This document shows positions 33,504 to 43,700 of a stretch of DNA of 64,000 bases, in pieces; positions within the stretch are counted from its first letter, which is position 1; each line of letters opens with the position of its first letter. The notes beneath the pieces are model-generated. The model saw only the letters and a list, made by a program, of their open reading frames with translations, was not told the origin of the DNA and ran no database searches. The stretch spans positions 436,001-500,000 of the forward strand of contig WPIO01000061.1 of NCBI GenBank assembly GCA_009760855.2. Direction: 5' to 3'. The position numbers were made by a program, and so were the translations under genes. The stretch is from Cristatella mucedo (lineage: Eukaryota; Bryozoa; Phylactolaemata; Cristatellidae).

Positions 33504-34695
33504 AGCCCGATGGCGTTAACCCAGGTTGCTGAATTTCCGCAAGTAGAATCGCGATTAATTATTTATTTTGCGGATAGCTGCTCTAAAAAAAATATAGCAT
33601 TTCGAAGTCGAAAATGCCGTTTACCTGATTCAGGAGCAGCACTGTCAGAATCGTGTCGAAGCAATCTGAAGAACTACCTGCGAAAGAGCCATAAGTGACA
33701 AGGATGCACTGCTGCATCCGGTTGGCCGTAATGACGATATAAAAGGTGTTAGAAATGATGTTCTTAACAACGCAATGGAACTGGTGTCCCAGTCCTTGGA
33801 AACATTCCCCCCCCCCGGGAACTTGATTGCCACCCGCTGGTCTGAAAAGATTAGACAGGAGGTCCGGAATCACGGCACCGGTGCTCGCCTGGGTAGCAAT
33901 GACGATTATAATTTTCCAGCTGACCGTGGCAATTGTGATGAAGGTGGTGGTCCTGAGAAGTCAGTTAACTTGCATCGTCGGCCTACAGCTACTGCTGCTC
34001 CCACATCGCTTCCTCGCCGGGTTGCTGGTGTTGCTGGATCCGCTCAGACAGCGCCCTGTCGAAAGGGCCAGGCTCCTACGAGCCGAAAGGAGAATGCGAT
34101 CGAACGCGTCAAGCAACGACTTGGTAATGATGAGTTCCTACGTATTCAGGAGCTGTGGAATCGGTTAGAGCCCGTCCAACGCGAACATGAACAATGTGAC
34201 GGCGTCATCACGACGTTGATCAAGCTCGGATTGAGTCAGATTGAGGTTCGCTCCTGCCCAAGATCTGACGTATTATCCGGCCGTGCCGAATAATATCGCT
34301 GATAGTGAGGACGGAGATCCTGACAATATTGGCGAGTCGTTGGCGGCCGAGTCTGATATGGCGAAGACTCGCGGCAGAAAAAAGAGAGCATCAGTGCAGA
34401 TACGCTCCGTGTGGCGCCCGAAGAAGGCCCCAGCAGCTGTCCCAAATCAGCCATCAATCTTGAGCTATTTCTCGAACAAATAGGCTCAATTTTCGTGATC
34501 GAGCCCTGGACCCTTGCCCTGGATCTCATCAGCCGCTTCGCATTTGCGAAATAAAAATCATCGTTTTCGAAATCGCTGTCTTTCTGCTGACGAATAGAAC
34601 TCGACGAGCCCAAAATTTTTAGCCTATTTGCATATAATTTTGACCAATATTCAGGTAGTTCAGTCCACGCGCACCGGGATTACTGCCATTGGGCT
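33504..34695 (+). mobile_element. TIR DNA transposon, about 1.19 kb, superfamily not assigned
   Basis: Both ends carry imperfect inverted repeats (18 of 23 positions match): left AGCCCGATGGCGTTAACCC, right read inward AGCCCAATGGCAGTAATCC. It is inserted into a LINE 3' end and flanked by a perfect 6-base duplication CAAATG (33498-33503 and 34696-34701); removing the element restores the LINE sequence. Superfamilies recalled to make 6-base duplications include IS3EU, Dada (6-7) and Polinton, but no diagnostic domain was recognised. It lies in JMJD4 intron 6. Confidence 0.85.
33510..34483 (+). pseudogene. TIR-element protein, frameshifted, with PIP-box-like end
   Basis: The reading starts with an ATG inside the left TIR (33510), and can be followed through three frames: 33510-33698, about 33670-34293, and about 34241-34483. 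Two frameshifts are implied, for roughly 320 residues. The middle has a charged helix (E-N-A-I-E-R-V-K-Q-R-L-G-N-D-E-F). The end is acidic and then basic (R-G-R-K-K-R) and closes with Q-P-S-I-L-S-Y-F-S-N-K. That fits the PCNA-interacting pattern Qxx(I/L/M)xx(F/Y)(F/Y). An AATAAA follows at about 34550. No DDE transposase domain was recognised, so this may be an accessory or captured protein. Confidence 0.5.
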
Positions 34696-34765
34696 CAAAT
34701 GTAAAGCGCCTAGAAAGAGATTGAGTTCTTTGAGGGCGCTTAATCAAGTGTACTATTATTATTGA
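34696..34765 (+). mobile_element. LINE 3' tail, right part of an interrupted copy
   Basis: It starts with the duplicated CAAATG and continues through the hairpin and a short ATT tail. Together with 33375-33503 it rebuilds a normal LINE end. Confidence 0.8.
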
Positions 34766-35019
34766 CGTCAACCGTGCACTGGCTTTGTACGCCTACCTCT
34801 TTAGTAGTCTCCCTTTGTCTTTTGGTGTAAGTACTGCCACGTCTGGCGTCGAAGTACCGAGCTAGGAGCTTCGGCTCGTAGATGGGTCGCTTGGCCACTG
34901 TCGGAAGCACCTGTTGGTGCCTCTGTGGTCGTCACCCTGCTGCTGTCGTGTGCCGACCACGTCGCGAAATAAATGGCGCCTCCTCCCGCGCTCATCCGAG
35001 CCCTGCTTTGCTTTTGCAG

Positions 35020-35643
35020 GCCATTCTGAAGGCCCAGACCGGCCTTGACGTTGCCGGTTTCTGCGAGCTGCTATTCGCCGTCGGACGAAGCCGACTGGAG
35101 AGGCTGCTCGAGCTGCAATCTGCCGAAGCGTTCGAGACGCCGCCTCCGAAAGTCACCGGCAGCGACGGGCCGAGCGGCAACGGCGGCGCGGTCTATCGTA
35201 CATCTGAGCATTCTCGAGACGGCGTCAATGCAGAAGCTCAGCAGCAGCCGAACGCAGCCCGCTCCCGGCCGTCGGTGCTCGCGGCTGCCTCGAGCCACTC
35301 TCCTCCTGCCGGACGCTGCGCCAATGGCTGCGAATCGCTTCTCGACTGCCGCGGCGATGGCGGTGAGCGCAGTGCGAGTGACTCGGAGTGCCGAGGCATG
35401 CTGGGTAGGACTCCCGAGAGGGCGCTTGGCGAACGGCTTCGGCCTCTGCTGCAGGACCTGCGACACGTCCGGCGCGCTCTGCTCGCCGTCGTGTCCAGCG
35501 AGCACGCCGAGGTGGCCAGCGCTGTAGGCGAGCTGCAGCCGCCGGCAGCGAGCGTACTCTTTGCCCTGAAAGCCGCCGAGGTCGGCTGCTCTTCAGCGGT
35601 CGGCGAGGAGCGCTTTCGGTGGCCTGATCATGCGGTCGCCTAG
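35020..35643 (+). CDS. JMJD4: JMJD4 exon 7 (C-terminal, stop)
   Basis: The acceptor TTTTGCAG opens into A-I-L-K-A-Q-T-G-L-D-V-A-G-F-C-E-L-L-F-A-V, matching the helix human JMJD4 has after CQVIMRSCSGINFEEF. The exon encodes 207 residues to TAG at 35641. About the first 40 residues and the final part (L-L-Q-D-L-R-H-V-R-R-A-L-L-A-V) look like the family. The middle (about residues 45-120 of the exon) is a Ser/Ala/Pro/Gly-rich insertion without recognised homology. No AATAAA was seen in the 700 bases after the stop; a long GT repeat begins 50 bases downstream. Confidence 0.9.
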   Translation, partial: AILKAQTGLDVAGFCELLFAVGRSRLERLLELQSAEAFETPPPKVTGSDGPSGNGGAVYRTSEHSRDGVNAEAQQQPNAARSRPSVLAAASSHSPPAGRCANGCESLLDCRGDGGERSASDSECRGMLGRTPERALGERLRPLLQDLRHVRRALLAVVSSEHAEVASAVGELQPPAASVLFALKAAEVGCSSAVGEERFRWPDHAVA

Positions 35644-35686
35644 CGAGCTAGAACGCTCTGACCAAACATGGATGACCAACGTAGCA

Positions 35687-35692
<6 letters not shown>

Positions 35693-35758
<66 letters not shown>
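35693..35758 (+). repeat. (GT)n microsatellite after the JMJD4 stop
   Basis: About 33 GT units starting 50 bases after the stop, so probably in the 3' UTR. Confidence 0.95.
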
Positions 35759-35761
<3 letters not shown>

Positions 35762-36109
35762 CTTTTTCAATGAGAATACTCCGACATCTCAAAACTTGTG
35801 TAAATCCCAGGTTTTTGGGATGTAAGGTCGTACTTAAAACCTACGCTAATTTGCAATATATTGAACTCATTTTAATTTTCAATCCTGGTCGCATTTATCT
35901 ACGCCAGTTTCGTGGTCTTCAGATTGGCCAGTGCCGACTAGTATATCTTCACTGACGTCCGATTATGGGACTTGCGGATCAAATTGTTCAAGTATATTGT
36001 ATAATATATAGATGCATGCAGCAACTGCGCATGCCCTAAAGGGCTCGACCAGCATATCTCATGTGGCCTTTGCACGGAACCGCTTGTTCGAACGAACTTT
36101 CAACAGATG

Positions 36110-36240
36110 ACTTCACTTTAATTCGGGCTTTTTTAGATTAAGGGCAGCACAGCCAGGCTGATTCTGTTATTGTTGCAGGACGCTTACAATTGGTGCAGAA
36201 CTCGACATCTAATCGTTACAAACCATGGCACTGAGAAATG
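36110..36240 (+). mobile_element. LINE RT scrap
   Basis: Short matches to the region coding I-R-A-C-L-D and L-Q-L-V-Q-N-S. A separate minus-strand scrap matching S-L-D-D-H-I-S-S-T-V-K-S is at 36865-36915. Confidence 0.45.
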
Positions 36241-36567
36241 ACTAGTCTTTTTTTGCCCTATATTCCGTCATTGGAGCTGCGACTTGGCAGAGCTGAGATC
36301 ATTGCCCTTCGCTCCTATCTCTTAAGATTTCTATTCTTTTAATCGAATATTTTTTGCAGAGCAGCACTTAAAATACATGCTTTTCTCTTCGTATTCGTTC
36401 TATATACTTTGGACTTCCGTTGATCACCTCACTGTCAATTGGGCAAGATGACTGCAAAGCCATATCTGAAAAAAAGACAGGTGATGTAGAAGACTTGGTC
36501 GGCCAAAAGCGTGCGACGTAACGCAATGCACAAATCTTAACTAAATAGTGCGTACCGTGCGTCCGCT

Positions 36568-36633
36568 CTAAGACACTTCATAATCGTTGCGAATTGCCCT
36601 GGCCAGACAGCAGGCGAAAACGATGCCGAAGAT
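36568..36633 (-). CDS. Tetraspanin 1, exon 5 (TM4 end and tail, stop)
   Basis: After acceptor GTTGCAG the exon reads I-F-G-I-V-F-A-C-C-L-A-R-A-I-R-N-D-Y-E-V-S and TAG. This is the end of TM4, a pair of juxtamembrane cysteines (typical palmitoylation sites) and a short tail. CD63 ends in GYEVM, a lysosome-sorting YxxPhi signal; here it is DYEVS, so the bulky final residue is missing. The exon is 66 bases, as in tetraspanin 2. Confidence 0.93.
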   Translation of the reverse strand: MFGIVFACCLARAIRNDYEVS

Positions 36634-37737
36634 CTGCAACGAGATGTAGCGGTGCGAGAGCGTCGTTTCGAGAGCGTCGCGATCGAAGGAAAGTGGCTGG
36701 CTCTATGTCGAACTCAAGCTGCAGAACATGTGGACTTTTTCTAGTTATCGCAGTGCTAGTCTAAAGCTCCGCGCATATTTTAGAATCGAGATGTGGACGC
36801 TTGAATACTATTATAGCATTATCACACGATACAACCAACGCTAGCATCGCTCGAGCGAGCGTGCAGATTTGACTGTGGAGCTGATGTGGTCGTCTAACGA
36901 GAGGTCACTTGGATGTTGTAATGTATTATTTGCCTTACGTGTAATAGTGAGCACATGCTCCATATAATTGTTCATCCTAAACCTAAAACCAGGCAGGGAG
37001 TAGTGAGCATCTAACCGGTTCTCTGCTCTGTTTTGTGATTCCTTTGGTTTAACTGTTGGTTGGATTCATAGTCTGTGCTGGTCAATGACTTGCTAGCAGT
37101 TAATTCACTGGCAGATACTGACTACAACTCCATGGACTGCGTGTTGCATACTGATGCGTATGTGACGCTTAATTAATTAAACGTAGCTAAGCCTGACCTA
37201 AACGGTGCTTTATCGTGTAACCTGCAGGTAGTGTATCATAATCGCGTCCAGTTGTTTATATTGAGGCCATGTGCAATCGAAGTGCTATAACCAGCTGTAT
37301 TCATATTATATTGTGTATGCTTTCGAGGTCGCAAAGATGCTGGTGATGGTGGATCCTTTGAGATCTGCTTTTATTACGTAAATCGTTCCAACGTGAGAGA
37401 ATGTAAAATCGCTAAATATTCCTTGGAAGTTACTTCCAGCCCTGACTTGAAGGCTTCACGATGTTTTTAGATGCTAAGCGATTGCAATTAGGATAGGCAT
37501 CTACACAACAGATTGTTCAGCGTTGCATAGCCGTGCAAGTGTTGCTTTTTAATGGACGGCGATAGCATAAAGTCCTTCGATGGCTCTCGTGCAACTGCTA
37601 TCTGCCGACAAGTACGCGAAGCGTTAAGACTCACCTCGAGACTCCGAGAAGTACTAATACATGGCATGTGCGGGAGTGGATGAATACTCATTCAAAGTCA
37701 AACCACCGCGGTATTGTTTGTTGCTTGCTAATCTCAC

Positions 37738-37833
37738 CTGGACCAAGGCGAATACTATTCCCACTCCTCCGACTATGAAGATGTAACTCTTGGCGTACTT
37801 CAGAAAAGCGTTCTCACATGCGTGGTCATCCCA
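37738..37833 (-). CDS. Tetraspanin 1, exon 4 (last loop Cys and TM4)
   Basis: After acceptor TTTCCAG the exon reads W-D-D-H-A-C-E-N-A-F-L-K-Y, giving the fourth loop cysteine, then Y-I-F-I-V-G-G-V-G-I-V-F-A-L-V-Q, the first part of TM4. The donor is CAG|GTGAGA. At 96 bases (32 codons, phase 0/0) it is identical in length to the matching exon of tetraspanin 2. Confidence 0.93.
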
Positions 37834-38269
37834 CTGGAAAGCAGAAAGCAACCCGGTTTTTTGCAGCCCAGTGGCATTCTTGCCTGAACAACAGCGGTTG
37901 CCATTGCCAAGCCTTGGCAGCAGATATCGAATTATACGCCGCTAGATGGCCGCAGCGTCGGACTCGGAAAGCTACTCGGGATTTAATTGTGCAGCTGCAT
38001 CGACTGCAGCAGCCAAACGCTGCTATGCAGCACTCACTGGGCAAACGGGACAGCCCAGCAGGTCGGGCAGATCAGCCTCGCGGCTCCTAGACAGACGCAG
38101 GTACATTATATTACATTATCCCAAGGCGTCAAGGGCTCAAATCTGCTTACGATGGATTTGTAGTTTTGGGGTTGCACTGGCCCGCGACGAACCTCAACGG
38201 GAGGAGCGCCCGCTCGCAGGCAGTGCCCTGCCCCCTTGATCGGTTAGGCGTTCCAGCAGGCTGCGCAGC

Positions 38270-38760
38270 CGCCGCCCTCGCTGCTCGGCATTCGATGTGG
38301 CGGACGGGTGCCGTCGGAATGCGGAAGAGGAGTGGCAGAGGGGGAGGCCAAGAGAGCCGCTATTTCCCCCGGCTCCTCCTCGAGTGTGCTCGCTCGCTCG
38401 CTCTTGCGAGACGGTGGAATACATCGGCGGAGTTGGACGTCGGCGGCGACTAGACGACGGCGATTTCTCAGTCAGGGAAGTCGACGATATCTAGTCTCGG
38501 TAGGTCACTAGTAGGGTACTAGGTCAGCGGCTACCTCGAGTCTGCGGGATCGGCGGCGTCGGCGGCGCACGCTCCGGGCGGAATTCCTTTTTCAGAGCTC
38601 GTTCCCTACGGCCGACGGCCTCTCTAGTCATTCTGCATTTTGAAAATAACCCTCCGAATAGCGGCCGTGCGTCGGTGCGCTGCTGCTGCTGCTGCTGCTT
38701 CGATTGGGCAGTTCTCGAACTGCAACAACACGAGCCACGCCCAGCCAAATAAGAATAAGA
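38270..38760. other. CpG-rich stretch in tetraspanin 1 intron 3
   Basis: The segment is visibly richer in CG dinucleotides than its surroundings and includes a short CTG run at 38680-38700. Open frames on both strands follow from the composition. It might be an internal promoter or a repeat. Confidence 0.3.
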
Positions 38761-38979
38761 AAGGCATGACTAGAGCAGGTACGAGCGAGCTGCTGCTAGA
38801 GTAAACCTTTTATGGGGCTGCACTGGGGACAGTTATCTGTACGCGGTTGAGGCCGGGATGGCACAGTGCAATAGCCGGTCTTTTGTCCTCTTACGTAGGC
38901 TTCTCGTGGCTCTCGGTTGGTCCCACTGGGCTTTGGCCGTTCGGGCTAGTCAGTCATCACTCTCTGACTCATTCGTCTC

Positions 38980-39010
38980 GTTTATAAATACCCCTATATA
39001 AACAAGGTTT
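38980..39010 (+). promoter_or_regulatory. TATA-like double motif
   Basis: TTTATAAATACC and TATATAAAC occur within 25 bases, about 200 bases after the CpG-rich stretch. No gene follows on the plus strand. It could be the promoter of a decayed LTR element, but no matching second LTR was found. Confidence 0.2.
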
Positions 39011-39771
39011 TTGAATAAGGAATCTGTAACTTTAAGGCAGCGGTTGAGCTCTACTCGTTGAGCCAAGCGGAACCTTGTCCGGAGGCTTTGTCCGGCAGTT
39101 GTTCAGTTGTTGTCTGGGAGCCGTACTGGAGCTGCAGGACGCTATGACCGATGCTGGCTGGACAGGCCGCCATAGCTGTCGAATAGGCTTCGACTACGAA
39201 ACGAATACGGACGGGGTATCTTAAAACGCTTATCCTTGCTGCCTAGTCCCTATACCGTCTCTGCATACTCTGCCTATATCGGTGCTGCTGCATCTACAAG
39301 TCGCTAGCCGTCGTCCAATGGTTCAGGGCTCGACACGGCTCTACTTTCTCCTGCATCGGCGGGGACCAGCACCGCTACCCGCACTGTGTTTTTCGGCCTA
39401 GTTCAAGATGGATGTGGACGCCGCTGACGTCCCATTAGTAATAACTACAAGTTACAGTTCCCCAAAGTGTGAGTTAAATCAGCCGCCGATCGGCATTCAA
39501 CGGACTGCATCCGTCACGGTGTAGTGCATTCCTTCACGAGAACTTCTCTGCTCGAAGATGGGAGAGAAGAAGCCTGACGCTGAAACGCCGATCGCTGCTA
39601 ATCGACCCTGGTTTCGACAATTCGCGACAATTTCCAAATGGTTCCTGAACTATGCATGAGCTGAAACTATGCAGGAACTATGAAGGATCCACTAGCCTCG
39701 TAGTCTCGTAATCTCTGATCTTAATCAAGCGTTAATAGCCACGAGCTTCCGTCGTAACGTGTCAGCACGTG

Positions 39772-39935
39772 ATGAAAAAAATCCTAGCTGATTAAACAGC
39801 CTCTTTTTGTATAGTGACAGAAGAGCCTTTACGGCTATCACCACCGCTTGCGGTGGCAATAAAGGATCACCCACGACCTCGGGACCGAGGTCGTGAAAGC
39901 AACCGCCTTACCTAGTTCGCCATCACGGCTCACTA
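39772..39935 (-). mobile_element. tRNA-derived SINE, family B, beside a splice donor
   Basis: The tail is at 39785-39800 and the tRNA-like head ends near 39935. The head is about 10 bases from the GC donor of tetraspanin 1 exon 3. Part of box B is lost. Confidence 0.75.
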
Positions 39936-39942
39936 CACTTGC

Positions 39943-40125
39943 CTGATTGTTGTGCTTGTCCTGGGGGTCGCACGGAGCGCCGATTTTCTCGAGAGCGTCG
40001 CAGCACTGCGTCTCGTTGAAGCCAGGGGTCTGCTCAATCGCGTCGGCTGCGCGCCCCGCGAACACGTAGGCTGCAATGCCCGCCGATATTTCCAGAATGA
40101 AAATGATGCCGAGCATGACGCTGAA
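39943..40125 (-). CDS. Tetraspanin 1, exon 3 (TM3 and first half of large loop)
   Basis: The exon encodes TM3 (F-S-V-M-L-G-I-I-F-I-L-E-I-S-A-G-I-A-A-Y-V-F) and then about 38 residues of the large extracellular loop with F-N-E-T-Q-C-C-D and G-A-P-C. These supply the paired cysteines (without the usual Gly of CCG), the third cysteine and an N-glycosylation sequon. The 183-base length equals that of tetraspanin 2 exon 3. The donor is CAG|GCAAGT, a GC-type 5' splice site with otherwise perfect consensus. A tRNA-derived SINE ends within about 10 bases of it. Confidence 0.9.
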
Positions 40126-40266
40126 CTGCAAACGAGGAAACCGCCATCGCCGGAATCTCGCAAACAAATCGCCACCAGCCGCCGCCAGACGACGTGCAGA
40201 CGTGGCACGCGGCGTCGGCAGAACAGCGAGAAAGGCCGCGCCGCCACGTGGCTCTGGAGAGCTGAC

Positions 40267-40455
40267 CGTGATGACCATGCAGTAGTTCTCCTTGATCGCG
40301 CCGCAGCAGCCGAAGAATGCGACGATGAACACGATCGCTCCGACGACGATGAGGAGGATCGCAGGGCCGCTGGCCCCACTTATACTCAATCCTACCACTT
40401 TCGAAATTCCCACCCAGACATATGCTCCGACGGCCATCAGTCCGATGCCAGCGAG
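40267..40455 (-). CDS. Tetraspanin 1, exon 2 (TM1 end, small loop, TM2)
   Basis: After acceptor TTCTGCAG the exon reads L-A-G-I-G-L-M-A-V-G-A-Y-V (rest of TM1), a short extracellular loop, then P-A-I-L-L-I-V-V-G-A-I-V-F-I-V-A-F-F-G-C-C-G-A-I-K-E-N (TM2 and the conserved inner GCCGA-KEN loop), ending Y-C-M-V-I-T. The donor is ACG|GTCAGC, phase 0. The intron before it is 5.6 kb. The 141-base intron after it is a multiple of three and free of stops on the minus strand. Confidence 0.93.
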
Positions 40456-41364
40456 CTGCAGAATAAGATCATAGAGCGAGTGACCTTGGCCCTTGGCACT
40501 CCGTCGACCGCAGTCTGCATTGTATATAGCGAAAGCGGCCGAAGCTCCACTGTGCAGCTTCACCCGAAGCACGACCGCGAGACAAGCCGGACGGAAGTAG
40601 TGGTGACGAATGACCTTCGCTGAGGTGGACAGCGACGGTCGAATCACTGGCGGACGAGCATGCGAATGAAGACTGACCGGTTCTGTGCTGGTGACAGCGA
40701 GACAGATAGCCCAGTCAGCCGGAAGCCAAACCCATTTAAATGAAGAAGGGCGAGCGGCCTGTTGCATGTGCCCTCGGCAAGTCGAATGAGAAGCAACTCG
40801 CTCGAATGGAACGGGGTGGGAGTGGCAGGCGTAGGTAATGTGCACCCTACTGCCTGCTATATTAGAGTGGCGCATGCACATTATTGCACTGGTCTATTGA
40901 CAAGCTTCAGCAGGAAAATTCCTTGCTGCCTCATGCGTGCAACCATTACTGTGCATGCCAGTACGTACTTTTCCCCTAGCAGCGAGCCTCGGGCCTCTAT
41001 TTATCTTGGCCTTGGCCAGGGGGAAAGCTGTTCAAACTTGACCACGAAGGTTTTCGGCTTCAGTCCGACCGCGAGATATCTATCCTAAAGCCGAGATGAC
41101 AGCCGCTATTCTTCCGCCGCTATATAAACTTGGCTGTTGAATCGGCCGAAAAATTATGCCTACTCTCACTTTTCTTTATCTGGTCATAGGACGCTATGCA
41201 AAGGCATTATTATTAATATTATATTAAGAAGACTAGACTTATGGGCTGCATTCGCAGGCAACACAAGACTCTTCTGCTTACGGCTTGGTAACTTCATTCT
41301 TGGGGCACCCTTCAACTAGACGTCTCACATTACCGTCTCGGTGGCACTCAGTTATCACTCGTTT

Positions 41365-41429
41365 AGAGAGAGAGACAGACACAGAGAGAGAAAGAGAGAG
41401 AGAGAGGAGAGAGAGAAAGACAGACAGGC

Positions 41430-41479
<50 letters not shown>
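41365..41479 (+). repeat. (GA)n microsatellite
   Basis: GA-rich run in tetraspanin 1 intron 1. A smaller one is at 45346-45374. Confidence 0.95.
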
Positions 41480-41480
<1 letters not shown>

Positions 41481-41499
41481 TTTACTGGCCCTCAGTCCC

Positions 41500-42365
41500 T
41501 TCCGTGCTAGCATCTCATGCTTACGATTATCCTCGTAATTTTACCGACCTGTGGCAGCCCTGCACTGTTCAAAGCCTAACCAGCCAACCTCACAGGTCAA
41601 ACTCGCCCACCAGGATTGTGTCCTGTGTAAGCATTTGCACAGGATTGGAAGCGAACTGCGAATGAATATCACAGTTCTTTGATGATGGCTAGGAACTGAA
41701 CGAGACCGGTTCTTGAAATTTGCAGCCAGGCCTAACAAAGTTGTTAGAACTGTCTGAGAAGTGCCAAGTTTGTAGGGCAAGTGCATTGGAGTCTCACGTG
41801 ACCTCGGCTTTCCCCAAACTTGCACATGCGTGCCACCTGCCCAATTCCTTGCTAGCTCATAAAGCGTCTAAGAATAGATCTGTAAGGGTGCAATCCAAAT
41901 TCTTTACTAATAGTGCCATCAATGTCACAATTCACACGGCATCCTTTCCGACCCAGAGCAGGTCGGAAAACGTCCATCGCACTAAATTGAAATCTTTTGG
42001 GGATCGAAGCTTCAGCATCAAAAGTCTGCAACTCCCTTCTCCTTCAACTCTCTCCGCTCAAGGCACATCTGTTCTCGGTCAGCTTTCTCCTCACCTCGGG
42101 GAACTCGTCTTGTGTGGGGTGTGTGCTTTTCGTGCGTACGATTCAGTGCATATCACTAGCCAGAGGTCCTAACAGTTGTTGGCCATGAAGGTCTTTATTT
42201 TTGCTGTAGGTAGCATGCTGGTCTAGGCATACTTTGCCTTCGCAAGCTTAAAACCGTGCTCGTCATTAACCTTTGGATTCTCTTGCAGCGAGTTGAAAAG
42301 TGCCTGGATAAAGATTTAGTTCTCTTAGTTCACTGTATATGCCACCTAGGAGGATCATTATTATA
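41500..42365 (+). mobile_element. Old LINE 3' fragment of a related family
   Basis: F-G-D-R-S-F-S near 41995 is the conserved C-terminal block of this LINE group. A weak hairpin and AT tail are at 42285-42360. It lies in tetraspanin 1 intron 1. Confidence 0.5.
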
Positions 42366-43394
42366 GACTACCGTGTGCACACTGAAAGATGCTTACGATT
42401 TGTGAGTGCTATAGAAAGCTCTATATTGTAAGGACCACTTAGTGGCTTTACAGAGATGCACAAATTTATAAACATACAGTATGCACACTGCAGTACATGG
42501 TAAAACGTGTCTTGCAGAGGTGGCAGAAGACCCCTTCGCTCGGTAGACCGGCTTATGGTAGAAATCCGCGAACGCCTGAAGTCTTCTAGAAGCTTAAGAC
42601 TGTTAGCAAATATCATACAAGTACAAGCTCAACGCAGCGGCGGCGGTGGTGGCTGAAGCAAAGAGCTTGAAGTACCCGACAGGCTGGATGCAACGGAAGC
42701 GTTCGGCGCAAGCGGGAAAACGCAACGGAAAATTGCAATTATGAGGCAGCTGGCGATCCGCGAGGCAGTTGGCAATCGGCGAGGCTGGCGGTGCATTGCC
42801 TACAGTTGTGGACAATGCTGCACAAAAATGACGGATCATCGACCCTTGACGAAAGATAAAATAAAATAGGCGATGAACTAGCTCAGCTTACGAGCGTGCT
42901 CGACAACTATGAATTCGTTAATTAATACAACAGCTTGTTGGACTGTCGGTGTAAATTTTAGTAAGCACCCTATTATGCCTCACTGCATCGTCCGACTCTT
43001 CTTACTTTGGAGTTTTAATTCCACGAGCTAGAGGGGGAGGGAGATAGAGAGATGAGAAAAGTAGGGACCCGAGTTGAAGGAGAGGAGAGAGAAGGAATAA
43101 ACAGATAAGTAGGCAAAGGAGGCAAGGAGGAGTGATAAGTTGCTACTGTTATTATTTATAATTCTTTATATTTATATTTACTGTTATATTAATTATTACT
43201 TGCTACTATTATTATTTATAGATCCACGACACTAACTACGAGGGCATAACAACGGACGGCTTGCTCAGGGGGGGAGCTGCACTTTGCATTCGTGCAAGTT
43301 TCTGCTGCCAAATGAGAGGCTCGTTTCTGTTCAAATTTCATAATCTGCCATCAGAGCCTCATTGCCGCTTGACCCTGTGGACCCACCGGAGCCC

Positions 43395-43530
43395 ATGGGG
43401 TCAAGAAACGGCTTCAGAGAACTCACGCATGCGCACCGAAAGCCGCTTGGGCTTTAAGTGCGCTGGTCTCTCCTGCTTAGCACGCATTTAATCTTTGCGG
43501 AGTTTCCGACGGAGATGCATTACATTACTT
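43395..43530 (+). mobile_element. Second LINE family, short 3' end
   Basis: The M-R-T-E-S-R-L-G-F-K-C-A-like terminal sequence is followed by a short ATTAC tail at 43515-43528. Confidence 0.5.
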
Positions 43531-43584
43531 GACTATTTTCGGAGTCTCAATCCGTCGTTAAAAGCAAACTGGCACTGGTAATAG

Positions 43585-43700
43585 TAATAACAATAGTAAT
43601 ACATCCGTTTAGCGTGACCGGAGAACGGAATCTCTATCTAGGTACTTTACAATTTCTGTAAGTGAAGCAAGATTCAATTCAGTAAAGGCAAGCAAACTTG
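43585..43700 (-). mobile_element. LINE 3' tail
   Basis: Diverged hairpin and adjacent 3' UTR of the main family on the minus strand. Confidence 0.5.

Noticed and set aside
34236-34613. 125-codon minus-strand frame opposite the TIR-element protein
   Set aside because: It is the antisense of the better-supported plus-strand reading.
34882-35019. N-terminal extension of the JMJD4 last exon in the same frame
   Set aside because: A strong pyrimidine tract and CAG acceptor lie at 35019, and homology to JMJD4 begins immediately after it.
38780-39550. Possible solo LTR with TATA and a downstream ATG
   Set aside because: No second copy, no clear TG...CA ends, no target duplication and no gag-like reading were seen.
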